From: Nepenthes gracilis
Lineage: Eukaryota; Streptophyta; Magnoliopsida; Caryophyllales; Nepenthaceae
DNA length: 64,000 bases
Direction: 5' to 3'
NCBI GenBank assembly: GCA_033239525.1
Contig: BSYO01000016.1
Location: forward strand, 9,125,045-9,189,044
In this document: piece after piece, positions 1-11,479 of the stretch
Layout of the letters: each line of letters begins with the position of its first letter
How positions within the stretch are numbered: the stretch's first letter is position 1
Notes under the pieces: model-generated
What the model was told of the DNA's origin: nothing
The model's input: the letters and a program-made list of their open reading frames with translations, nothing else
Databases searched by the model: none
Translations under genes and position numbers: made by a program

Positions 1-2015
1 TTCTCACCTCCCTATCTGATCAACTTTTACTCTATTAAGATTGACCTAAGTGTATTTACCCTCGATCATCCTTAAGTGTTTCTAGAGTGCCATTACACTT
101 AGTGAAAATCCCAACTCTCCCTACACTTGGCCTAACGCCCAGCCACTAAGGAAAAAGGGTATCTACTCAGCTGTTTGCATATATTATAAGCCTAGATCAT
201 TAAAATTCCTATGATTTCACACTCAATCATCTTATAATACAAAAATACAAGCGAAACCTCTTAATTATTGTCCTTAAGACACATTGCCAACCACTCTAAA
301 ATTCCTCTATAATATCATTCTTCTATATTTAGTCTACCAATTGACAGGTAGATCTTAGATCTACCAAACACCATAATACAAAATATAACCAAGTGTGTAG
401 AGAGATCATAGTTAGCCCCTCAACCATCAAAGCAACCAAATCCATAGATCCAACCAATTTGATATATAAAATACACAAATCATCTTCTCTTCATCAATAA
501 AACACTATAGCATTATATATATATATAATGAATCTGAAACAAAAAGCTATAATTTAGCAAGAAATTCACTTCACTATGATCATTTCATGATAGGAAACAG
601 TACCCTCAAAACAGTCTTCAACAGCACCAGAACCTTACAGTACCAATTACTGTGATTCTAAAACTGAGAGGATACCCATGCTCAATTTCATCAATAATGC
701 AGCAATAGCAACAAAAACATAGAATAGCATAAATTTATTAGGACCTTTTAACTGGAAATACTGCTCAATTTAATCGGTTCATGAGGGGAACAGTGGCTGG
801 ACAGCAATTTTAGCAGAGGCACATGGAGCCAATTTCAGTGTTTGTCATCGTGTCTTTGTCAACCAATTGTACATATTTGGATAATCAAAATCGCATTTTA
901 TCAATGAATTATTAATCTTAGAGTATCAAAGGGCTAGAATGGCAAAGTTACAGATATGAATGCATTAATTTAACATATAAACAGTTGGCCCAAAAGTGGT
1001 TAGGAAACTAATTTTTGCTCTCCGTTGTTGTTCATCTTCTTCCTCGTTTGATCTATTACAGTTACTTAAATTACAGTGGCACGAAGACATACTTCATTGA
1101 AGCTTTCTTTCCTAAACCAACACACCACTAATTTCATGCATAATTCGAGCCAGTCAACAGGATAAACAAGTACAAAATTCAAGCTAGTCAACAAGATAAA
1201 CAGGAGATGGTAACAGAGCTTGAAATTACAAATGAAGATGATAAAATGAGCAAACCAAGAAGATGGAAACACACTTGCAAGATGTTAAAACTAATAACAA
1301 ATGGGAATGTCACTTGCTTATTATGAATTCCATGACACCAGAGCAGCACAAGAGCTTAGCAGCACAGTAGCAATGGAGTTTCGAACAGGCTCAGATGAAC
1401 ATTGGCTCTCTCTATTCTCTCTTTCCTCCCTCTCTCTCAAAACTAAATTCAGTTTCTCACTCTCTCCTAATGGCTTTTCTGCCAGCCGAACAGAAGGAAT
1501 GAAAAGTGGTATACTCCACACTTGCATTTTTCAGCCAAGTCCTCGTTGAAATTTTCTGCTAAATTGTAATTAAGTAATAAAGGAAGGTATTTGAGCAAAT
1601 TTAAATGCGACCTTATCCCATTTTCTAACCTAGCTAATTCCTGTATAAGGATTCCTATTACACCTTGCTGTTGCTTAACTGTGAGAATTGGTAGCAGCTG
1701 CTATTGTAGAATCAAATGTATATGAATCTGACTTTAGATATAGAAATTTTGCCAATCTCGATTCAACTACAAACCTGTTATTTACTCGATTGAAAATCAG
1801 ATCTTAGAATACAAATACCAACTCCCTTGTTGCTTATTATTCTATTACCCTTATTTACTCTTGAAAAAATACTAATATCGAACGAGCAGTTGAAAAAATT
1901 TTGGAGCATTTTCGGAGTTAGATATTGTTCCTCTAATGATCATAGTGCCAAGTACTTCCTAACGAGCTCTAATTCCTATGGCCTAGGAGTTGTAAATTCA
2001 CCTACACTGCCCACG
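1..2015. other. Intergenic DNA, no gene recognised
   Basis: Moderately AT-rich sequence with short open frames but no recognisable domain, splice pattern or codon bias. A small perfect hairpin (8-bp arms, 3-nt loop) lies at 347-365 and a short TA run at about 513-530. I see no RNA gene. Confidence 0.6.
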
Positions 2016-2164
2016 TTAAATATTATCATGTAATTTATGTACACATGATTGCGTGATTGTTATTTGTACTTTTATAGTGTCTGGTGACTGACAATTGATG
2101 AAAAATTTAGTGATTCATTTCCACTGCACTAATTATGTGTGTTTGTTGTTCCTAGGGAATTCCA
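2016..2164 (+). repeat. 5' LTR remnant (3' part only)
   Basis: This segment aligns by eye with 4324-4477 (for example TTAAATATTATCATG against TTAAGTATTACCGTG) but diverges sharply upstream of 2016, so the 5' half of the LTR appears lost. Confidence 0.55.
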
Positions 2165-2165
2165 A

Positions 2166-2179
2166 TTAGTATTAGAGGG
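2166..2179 (+). other. Degenerate copia primer-binding site
   Basis: The sequence TAGTATTAGAGGG directly after the 5' LTR remnant resembles the plant copia primer site TGGTATCAGAGC, which is complementary to initiator-methionine tRNA, with a few substitutions. Confidence 0.5.
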
Positions 2180-2189
2180 TAGGGGTTGT

Positions 2190-2960
2190 AAAAATTATAA
2201 TTTGATGGCATTGACGTCGAAGGGTTTGCTATTTCATGTTGAGCAATTTGACACGCAAAACAATTTCATTATTTGCTAAGAAAGAGTGAAGAACATTTCA
2301 ACTTAGAAAGAAACGGTAAAAGTACTAAAAAAAGGGAAGACAAGTTGGAGAGGATGAAGAATAAGAAGTGGCAAGATATGAGAGATATTGCTATTTGCAC
2401 AATCAAGTTATATCTTGTCGATAACACTCTTTAAGAAGCTATTAGTTTGTTGGATCCAATAGAGGTTTAAATGAAGTTAAAGAGCCAATACAAGTCCGAA
2501 TCCCTAACATCGCGGTTACATGTGAAAAAGCGATTCTATGACCTCTAGTTGTCTGAAGGGGAAAACTTTAAGAAATGCTTGGATGAGTTCTAACACCTTT
2601 TAACGCAAATGTTGACACCTGATGAGAAGATCAAGGATGAATACATGGTATTAGTGTTGCTGGCTTCTTTACTAGCCTCGTACAATCATATTATCACAAC
2701 GTTACTATTTAGGACGGACATGGTCAGTCTTAATGAGATCATCGTTTCCTTTTTTATGAATGAGTCTAAGTTGAAGGGAAGTGTTGAGATATCAAGGGAG
2801 TCGAGTGCCTTAGTGTACATTAGCGGCTAGAGGCACAGGAGGTCGAGGGAGTAAGGTGGCAAATCGAAGAGGAGCAATAGTCAATCCAAGCTCAAAGACA
2901 TCGAGTTTTTCCATTGTGGCCAGAAGGATCTCATGAAGTGAGCTTACTTTAAGCAGAGGT
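2190..2960 (+). pseudogene. Copia gag remnant
   Basis: Conceptual translation with stops resembles Tork-type gag: a start region ending in HVEQFD, then a segment reading SLTSRLHVKKRFYDL, and an open stretch at 2609-2830 containing DEKIKDEYMVLVLLASL and YNHIITTLL, equivalent to the 'LLLCSLP.SY..F..TLL' part of the UBN2 gag domain. A degenerate zinc-knuckle-like stretch (FFHCGQKD) follows at about 2910. Several in-frame stops make it non-functional. Copia gag would assemble the virus-like particle. Confidence 0.7.
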
Positions 2961-2999
2961 AGGAGAAAGTGGATGGTAGCGAGAGACAAGAGGGATTAT

Positions 3000-3760
3000 G
3001 ACGGTAATAGTTGGGCCTCTTTTGCTACCTACAAGGACCTTCTAGTTGTCCACGTGAAAAGACATGGAACTTCACGAGCCATAAGATGAGTTAAGTAATG
3101 AATAGTTGATCCTCACACCGTGCAATATCGAGAAAGTCCCTTTTCACCTCCTATGTGTCCAAAGATTATAGGATATTGAACATAGGAAACGATAGCTTGT
3201 CAAGTATAGTTGGCATTGGAGGCATTAGCTTACAGACAAATAACATGACAAAGCTTGTGTTAAGGGGTGTGCAACATACTCAAGTTGTTTTGTTGAATTT
3301 GATTACAGCTAGAAAGTCTAACAATAAAGGTTTTTACTGGACATTTCGAAAAGACCAATGGAAGCTCACCAAATGCGCCTTGGCTGTAGTAAGGAGAAGT
3401 AAGCGATTAAATCAATACTTAATAGAGGTTTCGGTTGCCAAGGGTAATACAAAAGTGGCCTACAATAGGTTCAATCAAGGTGGCTGAAAAAGGCAAAGGA
3501 GAAGTGCAAGGGGGAGCAATGTAACCGTGGTGAAGACGCCGAATGGGAGTGGCAGTACTCCAGATTCGGTGGAGCAAAATAGAGTATCGTTTGAACTTAT
3601 TGACGCTGACGCTAGGATCCCCATGGAGAGTAAGCTTCCAAAAGACAAGAGATGACGACTCACTAGAGTGGTTAAGGATCCCTTACAAGGTCATGAAGGG
3701 AAATTTGTTAGATTTTGAGTCTCTTATGAACTCAATATCCAGTAGATGGGTCATCTGAAG
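3000..3760 (+). pseudogene. Copia protease / GAG-pre-integrase remnant
   Basis: The open stretch 3155-3487 contains GNDSLSSIVGIGGISLQ and a WKLTKCALAVVRR block, matching the region between protease and the pre-integrase zinc-binding domain of Tork-like copia elements. The catalytic DSG upstream is not intact. Instead of integrase, the sequence runs after 3490 into a short unplaced stretch and then the 3' LTR, so integrase, RT and RNase H have been deleted. Confidence 0.62.
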
Positions 3761-4323
3761 ATTCATGTAAGGTTCATTTAAGCAGCATTGTTCGCAAGAT
3801 GAGTGATTGAGTTCCAATTCTGGAAAATTTTCCAATAGTATACCACAAGAGGGTTGTGATGCAGCCGCTTTAGCGCCAGGACTAGGAGGTTTTCCTAATA
3901 GTGACAGACTGTAAGCTAGCTGCTTAAGCGACTATGTGAGATATAAAAGACTCTATTTTGATTATATGGAAAATTTGAAGTTATTTTCAATACAAAGAAA
4001 TGCTACACGAAAAAAGAGAAGAGAGAAAAGAGACAAGAGAAAAAATGAATATTTTTGGTATTCGATTGAGGTCCAATTTGAATTTCTTTTTTTGCCAAGG
4101 TCGGGTACATTACTGTAGTCTTGTTTCTAGAATGTTGCTTGTTTTTCTTGATGTATCTTTTTTAGTAGGTTGGTAGGTGTGTTGGGATTGTTTTAAACTG
4201 GCCATTTACTTGGGTTGTAGTGGCGAGATTTAGGAGGGATTATATTTGTAACCGATACTTTATAGTGGATTTTTTGAAATTTGTTTTGTGATTTTTTTCT
4301 TTGATTGAGAAAGGTTTTTTTCA

Positions 4324-4477
4324 TTAAGTATTACCGTGCAATTTGTGTGTGCTTGTTTGCGTTTTATTATTCATTGTGCTCTCACGATATTTAGTGGCCG
4401 ACAATTGACGGGAGATTTAGGGATTCATTTCTGCTATACTGGTTGTGTGCATATTTTTATTCCTAGGAAATCCCAAC
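4324..4477 (+). repeat. 3' LTR remnant
   Basis: Partner of 2016-2164. The preceding bases (about 3900-4320) may include more of the LTR but have no counterpart on the 5' side, so the LTR start cannot be fixed. Confidence 0.5.
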
Positions 4478-4877
4478 AAATGCAAGGAGTGGGATGAGGT
4501 GTAGAAATTGGGAAAAAGTGGATTTAAATGCAAATAGAATAATTAAACTAATATGAGAGAATATTGAAGATTTCATTGCCATTTTTTCTTGAATATTGTA
4601 ATTGTACAAAATGTGCATGAAATACTAGTTTCATTCCTCTTCACTGGAGTGTACGAAACGGACAGTTATAGTTTTCTAAACTTATTTTGGTTTTTCCCTC
4701 CCACCCTGGTTACAACCTTAAAGCGTCAAAACTTGAGCTTTGTATAACTTGTTGCCTGAAAGGCCCGGGCTTCTTTTGTTGTTCTATGACAGTTCTCTTA
4801 TACTCTATAGTTCCTTGGAATATGTATAATTCTTTTCCATTATAATCATTTTTGGTTGATTTGCAGTTTCAACCATC

Positions 4878-6694
4878 ATGGCTTGGAGAGCACAATTGTC
4901 CAAAAATTTGAAGGAACTTCGTATCATTTTCTGCCAAACATCCCCTGCTAGTTCACAGACTCGGTATACAATTTAGTACTCTTTCCCCGGGGATTTCCCG
5001 TCAACATCTGGGAAGTCCAAACCGAAATCTCTTCCCCCCTCCGCCTCCCCCCTCCCGATCTATAAGGAGTGGATCTTCTCCTTTCCTTTATTCTTTTGAG
5101 ATGATACCTCTCCTTCAAAATATGATTTGAGTATGATGCTATCTGTATTTGATTGGTGTTGCTATTTTTTATTATGTATTGAATTGTATTGTGTCATCTG
5201 CATACACTGACATACAACTAACAATAACGACAACAACAAAAAGGAGTAATAGATCCCACAATGTGGGTTAGTTATATGAATCCTCTTTCCAATATGAGTA
5301 TACCGTGACATGTGTGCCTTAAATTCAGAGCCTTTGTTGAAGGGAATTACAAGGATTTGAAGACTCTGAATCCCAAATTTCCAATATTGATTCGTGAATG
5401 CCGTGGGGTTGAACCTCAGCTTTGGGCTAGATATGGTATGCCAATTAACTCTTTGAACTTCTTTGCCACTGCTCTTTTGACTGAACTGCTGCCTGGCTTT
5501 TACATTGACCTGTATCAAGGTACATAATACTATAATGGTCTTCATCTATTCTTAAAGATGCAAAGGATATATTGTGAGTTTATGGTGTGACCAAACTTGA
5601 CTATGAGAAAAACTGCAGTTTATGGAATGGGATGGATGAGACTGCTGATAAGAATCCTTTGGTGCAAAGATGTCTTTGCACCTTAGATTAGGAAGAGAAC
5701 ATTTTACCAGGAGATTTCAGGCAATGTGCTGTGGTGCCTTCCATTGTTGAGAATGGGGCACGAAGAGGTTGTGGTGCAATAGTTTGTTAATTTCCCTGTC
5801 TTGGTTGTCTAATTCAAGCTTAATTCTGAAACGGAAGACAAAACAAGTGAAGAAGTTAAAACCTAATGAGTTTAAAGCCTAAGGGCCGGAGGGGTTGGTT
5901 TTAGGTGCCAGAAATCTGAACTTCTGGATCACCTTACTGCAAGTTATGGGTGCTGAGTTGACTTGCACTGAGTGTTTTTCACTGATTTGGAAGTCTGATG
6001 CTCTAGCGTTCATTCTTTACAATTGGGAAGCTCCTTGAGGTAGATATCTTGCTGTGAACAATCCGCAAAGGAGAGGTTTTATGATTGCCACAAGGTGTTT
6101 TTCAATCGCTCGGTAATATATATATATATATTTTTTTTGGTTCAATGCCAATCAGTGTTATGTGCATAAAAGGTCATGCAGAATTTGTTCATTTAGTGCC
6201 AGACAGCGTAGAAGTAGTTGTGTGAAGCTTTTTCTTTTATGGGACTCAATTGAATTGTATCTGTTTTCTAATTGATGGTGCAACACCCCCTGTTCATTGG
6301 CATCCATGTTGTTTGTACACCTAATTGGATTGTTGGCACTTCAGTAGTTCCTGATAATCTTCCATTGGCTTGGGCATGTACGTAACAGCCTGCCCAATTA
6401 ATACACATTTGAGGGGAACACAGAAATTCAAGTGCTATTCTGCATATTTGCCTCCAATTTAGTTTCATTTTTCATGAGTTTTTGTGGTATGCATTGCGTT
6501 CTGTTTGGTTTGAACAGTTTCATTCCTCTTTTTTTGGCTGGCAATTTAGTTACAATCTTGTTTTGTGGATAATTCCATATGTTTTTGCAGACATGGGTGT
6601 TGAAAGGGGAGTTCATTTGGAAGGCATGACAGAGGCACAGATCCTTAAGGCGGTTGAGGATCTTGTGACTGCAGGAGCCACTCGTAAAGCTTGA
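4878..6694 (+). CDS. NDUFA2: NADH:ubiquinone oxidoreductase (complex I) B8/NDUFA2-type subunit
   Basis: Three coding exons, 4878-4963, 5329-5435 and 6591-6694, with GT-AG introns, join in frame to a 98-residue protein, the usual size for the plant B8 subunit. The start MAWRAQLSKNLKELRIIFCQ, the central FVEGNYKDLKTLNPKFPILI and the C-terminal DMGVERGVHLEG are family hallmarks. The family has a thioredoxin-like L51/S25/CI-B8 fold and is an accessory subunit of the matrix arm of mitochondrial complex I. Two cysteines (Cys19 and Cys53) are visible, as in other members. An acceptor-like TTTGCAG ends at 4866, 11 bp before the ATG, suggesting an intron in the 5' UTR. A copia remnant ends about 400 bp upstream. 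No break is seen. Confidence 0.93.
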
Positions 6695-7824
6695 TACCTG
6701 CTTTTGGACACCTTGAACTAAATTGTTGTCCATCAAATTGTGCTTCCTTTTTTGTTTCTTTATATTTTTTTTTAGCTTCTTCCGTGGTGTATCCCTGTAA
6801 TAATACTGAATTCTGCCCGCATTTTGCTTATATTGATAAGCAGCAGGGAATTCGATTGGAACATTGTGACCTGGGAATGATCTCAATTAAAAAGCATTTC
6901 TCAGTGGATCCTTTTAGGCGTTCTGCTTTTTGTTTTCTTCTATTGAGGCTGCCATGTGGGATGTACAACAGGGCCAATCATAGACTCGGGTGATCGATGG
7001 TAAACCCGGGTGATGACCATCAACATCTGTAGTGTCAAGAAGATGTCCATTTCAATAAGACTGGGCAAAGTAAAGTCTCTGACCACCCAAGCCCAATCCA
7101 ATTTTGAAAAGTATTGCTCATAAATGGACGTTGAAAACTCAGGATGAGGATCAGTCAAAAGTGCGAAAGACTTGAGCGAGGTTTAAAAGCCTCTAATAAG
7201 AATGGCTAAGGGGCAGAGAGAGACAGGCCGCCCAATGACCCAGTCAAGTCAGGCTCCCGTGTAAAGAAGTCAGAGCCACAAAACCGAAGCCATTGAATCA
7301 TCAAAATCATGGCTTGTAATTGCACAGTGGACACCGTAGATGAAGTATCGGCAAAACGGGGTGCTGCTTCAATACTTTCTTTTCGAACGTATATTTATTT
7401 TTAAACGTCAAATAATACTTGTTTATAATTTATGTGAAGAGCGAATTGGGAGGCCACCTGCAATAAGGAGCAGCTGACTATGAAGAGCAGCAGTACGTGC
7501 TGTCTAATGCTTGATGATATGTGTTTTATGGTTTGTTTGTACTTAAGGGGAAAATTAAAATTTTATAAAATAAGTAATTTTAATTTAACTTTTTATATAA
7601 TTTTGTTTCTTTTTTATTTTTTGAATATCCAAACAGATAACAATTTTTTTTATATGTTTGCTTAGAAACTAAAGGGATCATTCCTGTTTTGTAAAATAAC
7701 TGTCAATCACATAGCCAAATAAATGCCACCCCCCAAGTTCTTAAATATTCTTCCTCCCCATACTAGTCCTAGCCCCGGCACTAACCCTATCCTCCTCCGA
7801 GATATTATATATATGCATATATAT
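6695..7824. other. 3' UTR of the NDUFA2-like gene, then intergenic DNA
   Basis: The first 150-250 bp is T-rich and probably the 3' UTR. The rest has no recognisable gene. A TA-rich microsatellite (about 7804-7824) is the target of the following Tat insertion and continues after it at 20438-20450. Confidence 0.5.
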
Positions 7825-7936
7825 TGATAGGTATACCGGGAATGGGCTGAACCCAGAAAGTCAATGGAGGTCCAAAACGACGGTCAATACTCTAACGGCC
7901 CAATTGAAAAGCGGGCCCAAAAGCTGAAAAGCCCAG

Positions 7937-8156
7937 GACGGTCAACGTTGGCATTGACCGTCCGGGCGGCCAACTCTCAAGCAGGCGGTCAACTCAAAAG
8001 TTGACCGTCTGCATTACACGCATTGGGCCAAAAGAGGCTTTTCTACAGTAATGGGCCTGTCTCACTCAGGCCCATAGCCCATCAGGCGGCTAACAACAGA
8101 CATCCTTCATAAGAGCGGCCAACACGCACACAGGCGGTCAACTCAAACGTTGACCG
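7937..8156 (+). promoter_or_regulatory. Cluster of inverted W-box pairs in the LTR U3 region
   Basis: Three palindromic units, 7937-7964, 7986-8007 and 8135-8156, each place GGTCAA against TTGACC. In the last two, CGGTCAAC and GTTGACCG are perfect 8-bp inverted arms. TTGAC[CT] is the core W-box bound by WRKY transcription factors. The 3' LTR has the same cluster with a few substitutions, and related pairs occur in the solo LTR at 34470-34560. WRKY binding is inferred. Confidence 0.55.
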
Positions 8157-8300
8157 TCCGCGTTTTGCTCGTTGGGCCCTAATAAGCCCCTCTACAGTAA
8201 CGGGCCTGACCCGTTTAGGCCCACGAATCATCAAAAGGCCAACAACGGTTTTCCAAGGATATTCCACGATCCCAACTGGCGCCAAAAAGGATATTAGCAA

Positions 8301-8330
8301 TATTGGCGCCTCCCATATAAGGAAGGAGCC
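8301..8330 (+). promoter_or_regulatory. LTR core promoter: TATA box inside a GGCGCC inverted repeat
   Basis: The sequence CATATAAGG at 8314-8322 is preceded by TTGGCGCC and, in the 3' LTR copy (19743-19770), followed by GGCGCCAA, so the TATA box lies inside an inverted repeat. In this 5' copy the right arm has changed to GGAGCC. Transcription would start about 30 bp downstream. Confidence 0.5.
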
Positions 8331-9010
8331 AGATTTTCTCCAAATCTTTGCCAGCCCAGGCTTTCTAACGGCAACATGCACGAAAGGAAAGCGCACGATT
8401 TGGAAAGCTGTTGGCCGCCTCACAAGCAAACAATCGCGATCAGCTTGGCAACTGACATCTGCTCCAAAAGGCAAGCCAGCCAGCAGATCAGGAAGGCAAA
8501 CACTCCTTCCAAAAAAGGAGGATCGTCCTCTCAGCTACAAAAGAAGCCATTGAATCATCATTCAAGGCATGCTTTCTGTAACACAACACAAGCACTCTCA
8601 ATTACACTTTCAGCCACCCATTCAATTGCATACGCTCTCTGCAGTACAAACGTGTGCTCTCAGAGATCTGCCTTCTCTGCCTCCCACGTTCTCCAAAAAC
8701 CCTAAGGCAACGAGCGTGCCCTCATGGCCGTTTACTGCATTCCCACATTCCAGATTCAAGAAGACCTCACGCCTCTCTTACATTTGGATCAAACACTCAA
8801 ACTCTCTCTCTCTATTTCAATTTCTTTCTTACGAAGACTGTTTTACTGACTTGAGCGACGGAGTGTTTTCGGTGGGATAATTTTTCGCCGAACATGCTGA
8901 CCTCCTATTCTGTTTAGTGGTGTGCAGGATTCGACTCAGGGAATGGAGCCGGAGCCACGACAAGAGGATCATCCGAATCTGTTCGAAGTTCGGATCCAGA
9001 GACGCATCAT

Positions 9011-9028
9011 TGGCGTCGTCTGTGGAAA
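9011..9028 (+). other. Gypsy primer-binding site
   Basis: TGGCGTCGTCTGTGG, two bases after the LTR end, matches the common plant Tat/gypsy primer site TGGCGCCGTCTGTGG with one C-to-T change at a CpG. I do not assign the tRNA. Confidence 0.7.
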
Positions 9029-9091
9029 ACGCTTACAAAAGCCTACCACTAAAATCTGCACAAACTCTCTCTGTCACCTTCCGATTCTACA

Positions 9092-10662
9092 ATGGTGAAC
9101 ACGAGAGCCCAAGCTAGCGACCCCGCTAGAGATACTGCTAACCCCAACCAGGACCACGCTGCTGGTGCCATGGTCAACGGGGCCACGGGCGGAGTTCCAC
9201 CGCCTTACTTTCAGCAACTGGTGGAGCAGATGCAGGCCAACAATTACCTACTCCAGCTACTTTGCACGCAGAACGAGCAACGACAACAAGTGGCTCCACC
9301 AGCAGCCATTCCTGCTCCTACCACCAAAAGGGGGGCCAGAGGAAGAAGAGGCCCGAAAAGACTGGAGACAATCTGGCTCCAGCATCCTCCCACGTTCCTG
9401 GCCAGAACAAGCCTATGGAACGCTCCGGAGTACATTTTTGCCGAGAGCCCGTGAAAGAAGAAATCCCCGATACTCTCGGGCGGAAGACAACCACGTGATC
9501 TAGGAGCGAGCCTCTCAGGATCTGCTCGACAGACTGAGGCAAGCGGCCGACCGGCCATCGAACCCGCTAAAGACAAGACAGAGTTGAGGATTACCTCAAC
9601 TCCAAACGATCAAGAACGTCGCCGCACCGATCCGCGGGTGGGACAAGATCTCGAACCGTGTGTTCCAAGAGGAGGAGCGCGCCATCGACCTAGACCGATC
9701 TCCTTTCACTGCGGAGATCCTGAGCCGTCCACTACCGTCAAAGTTCAAGATGCCGTCCCTTGACTTATACGATGGGGGCAGTGATCCAGTTGACCGCTTG
9801 ATCACTTTCGTTACCCATCTAAGTCTACAAGGGTTAGAAGACTCGGCAATGTGCCGCTGCTTTCCGCTCACGCTGAAGGGAGACGCTCGAATCTGGTTCC
9901 ATCACCTCCCTTCAGGCACCATCAGCAGTTTCCATGAGCTCACGGACCTCTTCCTGACTTAGTACGCTTCGAGCCGACGGGAAGAGAAACAGCCATGGCA
10001 TCTCTCCCACATAAAGTAGAAATCGGGAGAGAACCCACGGCGCTTCCTGGATCGCTTCGTGGCAGAGGCCAGAAGGATCCCCAGGATCACAGAGGAGATA
10101 AAGTTGGGCAGTTTCATCTCTGCACTTATAGTGACTTTTTCAAGCACCTTGCCCACAAAAATCCACAAACCTTCCGCGAGGCGGAATCCATCACCAGGGC
10201 CTACGCTGCAGCAGAAGAGGCCAACGAGGCAAAACGTCCAGAACGGGCAGATCAGCCTCGGCCGTTCCCTGGTGAAGGGAAGAGAAAGTATAGCGGCGGA
10301 GAACACTCCCGCCAAAAGCAGCGCCGGACTGGGACCCCAGAATGCAGAGACTATGGGCCCACCAGTTTCATACCCCTGACAGATACGCGCGCCAACATCG
10401 TCATGCTTGGGGTGGAGAAAAATTTCAAGGGCCCAAACAGGCAAGAAAGACTCGAAACGAATCCAAGTACTATGACTTCCATCGCTCTGCTGGCCATTCA
10501 ACTGAGGACTGCAAGACACTGGAAAGGGAGATCAAGGACCTGATTCGCAGAGGCCACCTTACAAAGTTTGTTAGAGGTCCTGGACAGAACTCAGAGGCGG
10601 CTGATGAAGAGGGGCAGGAGCAGACTCCACCCCGGAACAGGATTGCAGCAGGGGGTGGTTAA
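9092..10662 (+). pseudogene. Tat gag (broken)
   Basis: The ATG at 9092 opens MVNTRAQASDPARD, a typical Tat gag N-terminus rich in Gln, Ala and Pro. After a frameshift near 9340 the frame resumes and at 9660-9962 shows the Retrotrans_gag domain (KFKMPSLDLYDGGSDPVD, then LKGDARIWFHHLP). A TAG at 9959-9961 and further shifts follow. The 3' part (10342-10662) has a zinc-finger-like YYDFHRSAGHSTEDC followed by LIRRGHL, conserved in Tat gags. The product would be the structural protein of the particle. At least one stop and several frameshifts make it inactive. Confidence 0.85.
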
Positions 10663-10799
10663 CATGGTCACCACTCGACCTGCCAAGAACCCGCGGACAG
10701 CAAGGAGCAGCAGACTGTGAGGAAGAAGTAGCGCACAGTAGACAATACTATTAACTTCAGTGATAGTGACTCAAATCATGTAATGTCCCCCCATGCTGA

Positions 10800-11240
10800 C
10801 CCCCTTGTTATATCCGCACTCGTTTCAGATGGCACTTCAGGCTACCAGCTGAAACGAGTCTTTATCGATAATAAAAGTTCCAAAGATTTGCTTTAGTTGT
10901 ATGCCTTCTTTAAGTTAGGCCTAAAAAAGAATCAACTAAAACCGGCCGAAGGCCCGTTATACGGCCTTGACAACGAACCAGTGCCCGTCCAAGGGACTAT
11001 TCAATTGAAAGTTACCTTAGGGACGTATCCAAAGACATCAAGTCGCACACTTACCTTCCTGGTGGTCGACCTACCCTCAGTATACAACGCCATACTGGGC
11101 AGGATTTGCCTGGTGGCATTCGGGGCAGTCACCTCGATTCTGCACCTCAAAATGAAGTTTCCAACACCCTACGGTATTGGGGAGGTGCTAGGCGACCAAA
11201 TAATCGGACGGACATGCTACATGTCCCAGATTGCCCCAAG
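10800..11240 (+). pseudogene. Aspartic protease domain of Tat pol (active site altered)
   Basis: The translation runs SALVSDGTSGYQLKRVFIDNKSS, then a TAG, then LYAFFKLGL, PLYGLDNEPVPVQGTIQL and YNAILGR. This is the retropepsin-like domain that processes gag-pol. The catalytic D-x-G-S signature reads DNKSS, so the glycine next to the aspartate is replaced. Together with the following stop this predicts no protease activity. The rest of the frame runs openly into RT from 10897. Confidence 0.82.
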
Positions 11241-11479
11241 CGGCAGCACCGGCACGGTTGGAGAACTCGATCATCGAGACGAGACCACCCTGCAGCAAGC
11301 GCAGTCTGGTGAAGCCACCAATCTGGTCCCACTAAATCCGAAGGAACCGAAAAAGTGTGTGCAGATTGGCAGCTCACTCACTGGTACACTGCGCACTGAA
11401 CTGATTACGTTCCTGCAACGGAACGCCGACATATTCCCATGGACTCCTGCAGACATGCCCTGGATTTTGGCAGAGGTGA

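Larger units (their letters stand above)
2016..4477 (+). mobile_element. Decayed, internally deleted Ty1-copia element (Tork-like)
   Basis: Two related stretches, 2016-2164 and 4324-4477, look like the 3' portions of two LTRs. Both share the order: a CAATTG-type block, GATTCATTTC, then CCTAGG just before the end. Between them are a degenerate tRNA-iMet primer site, a copia-type gag frame and a protease/GAG-pre-integrase frame. Integrase, RT and RNase H are absent, so most of pol has been lost by deletion. Many stops and frameshifts show an old, inactive copy. Tork-like placement is inferred from the gag and pre-integrase wording and is tentative. Confidence 0.72.
7825..9009 (+). repeat. 5' LTR of Tat element
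   Basis: About 1185 bp, TGAT...ATCA, roughly 93% identical by eye to the 3' LTR (19265-20437). It carries the element's promoter: W-box pairs in U3 (7937-8156) and a TATA-like box at 8314-8320. The R/U5 part contains CT-rich stretches and ends just before the primer site. Confidence 0.92.

Noticed and set aside
8082..8474. 130-codon minus-strand frame inside the LTR (also 19522-19887)
   Set aside because: It is present in both LTRs because they are copies of each other; no protein family, and it crosses the LTR promoter.
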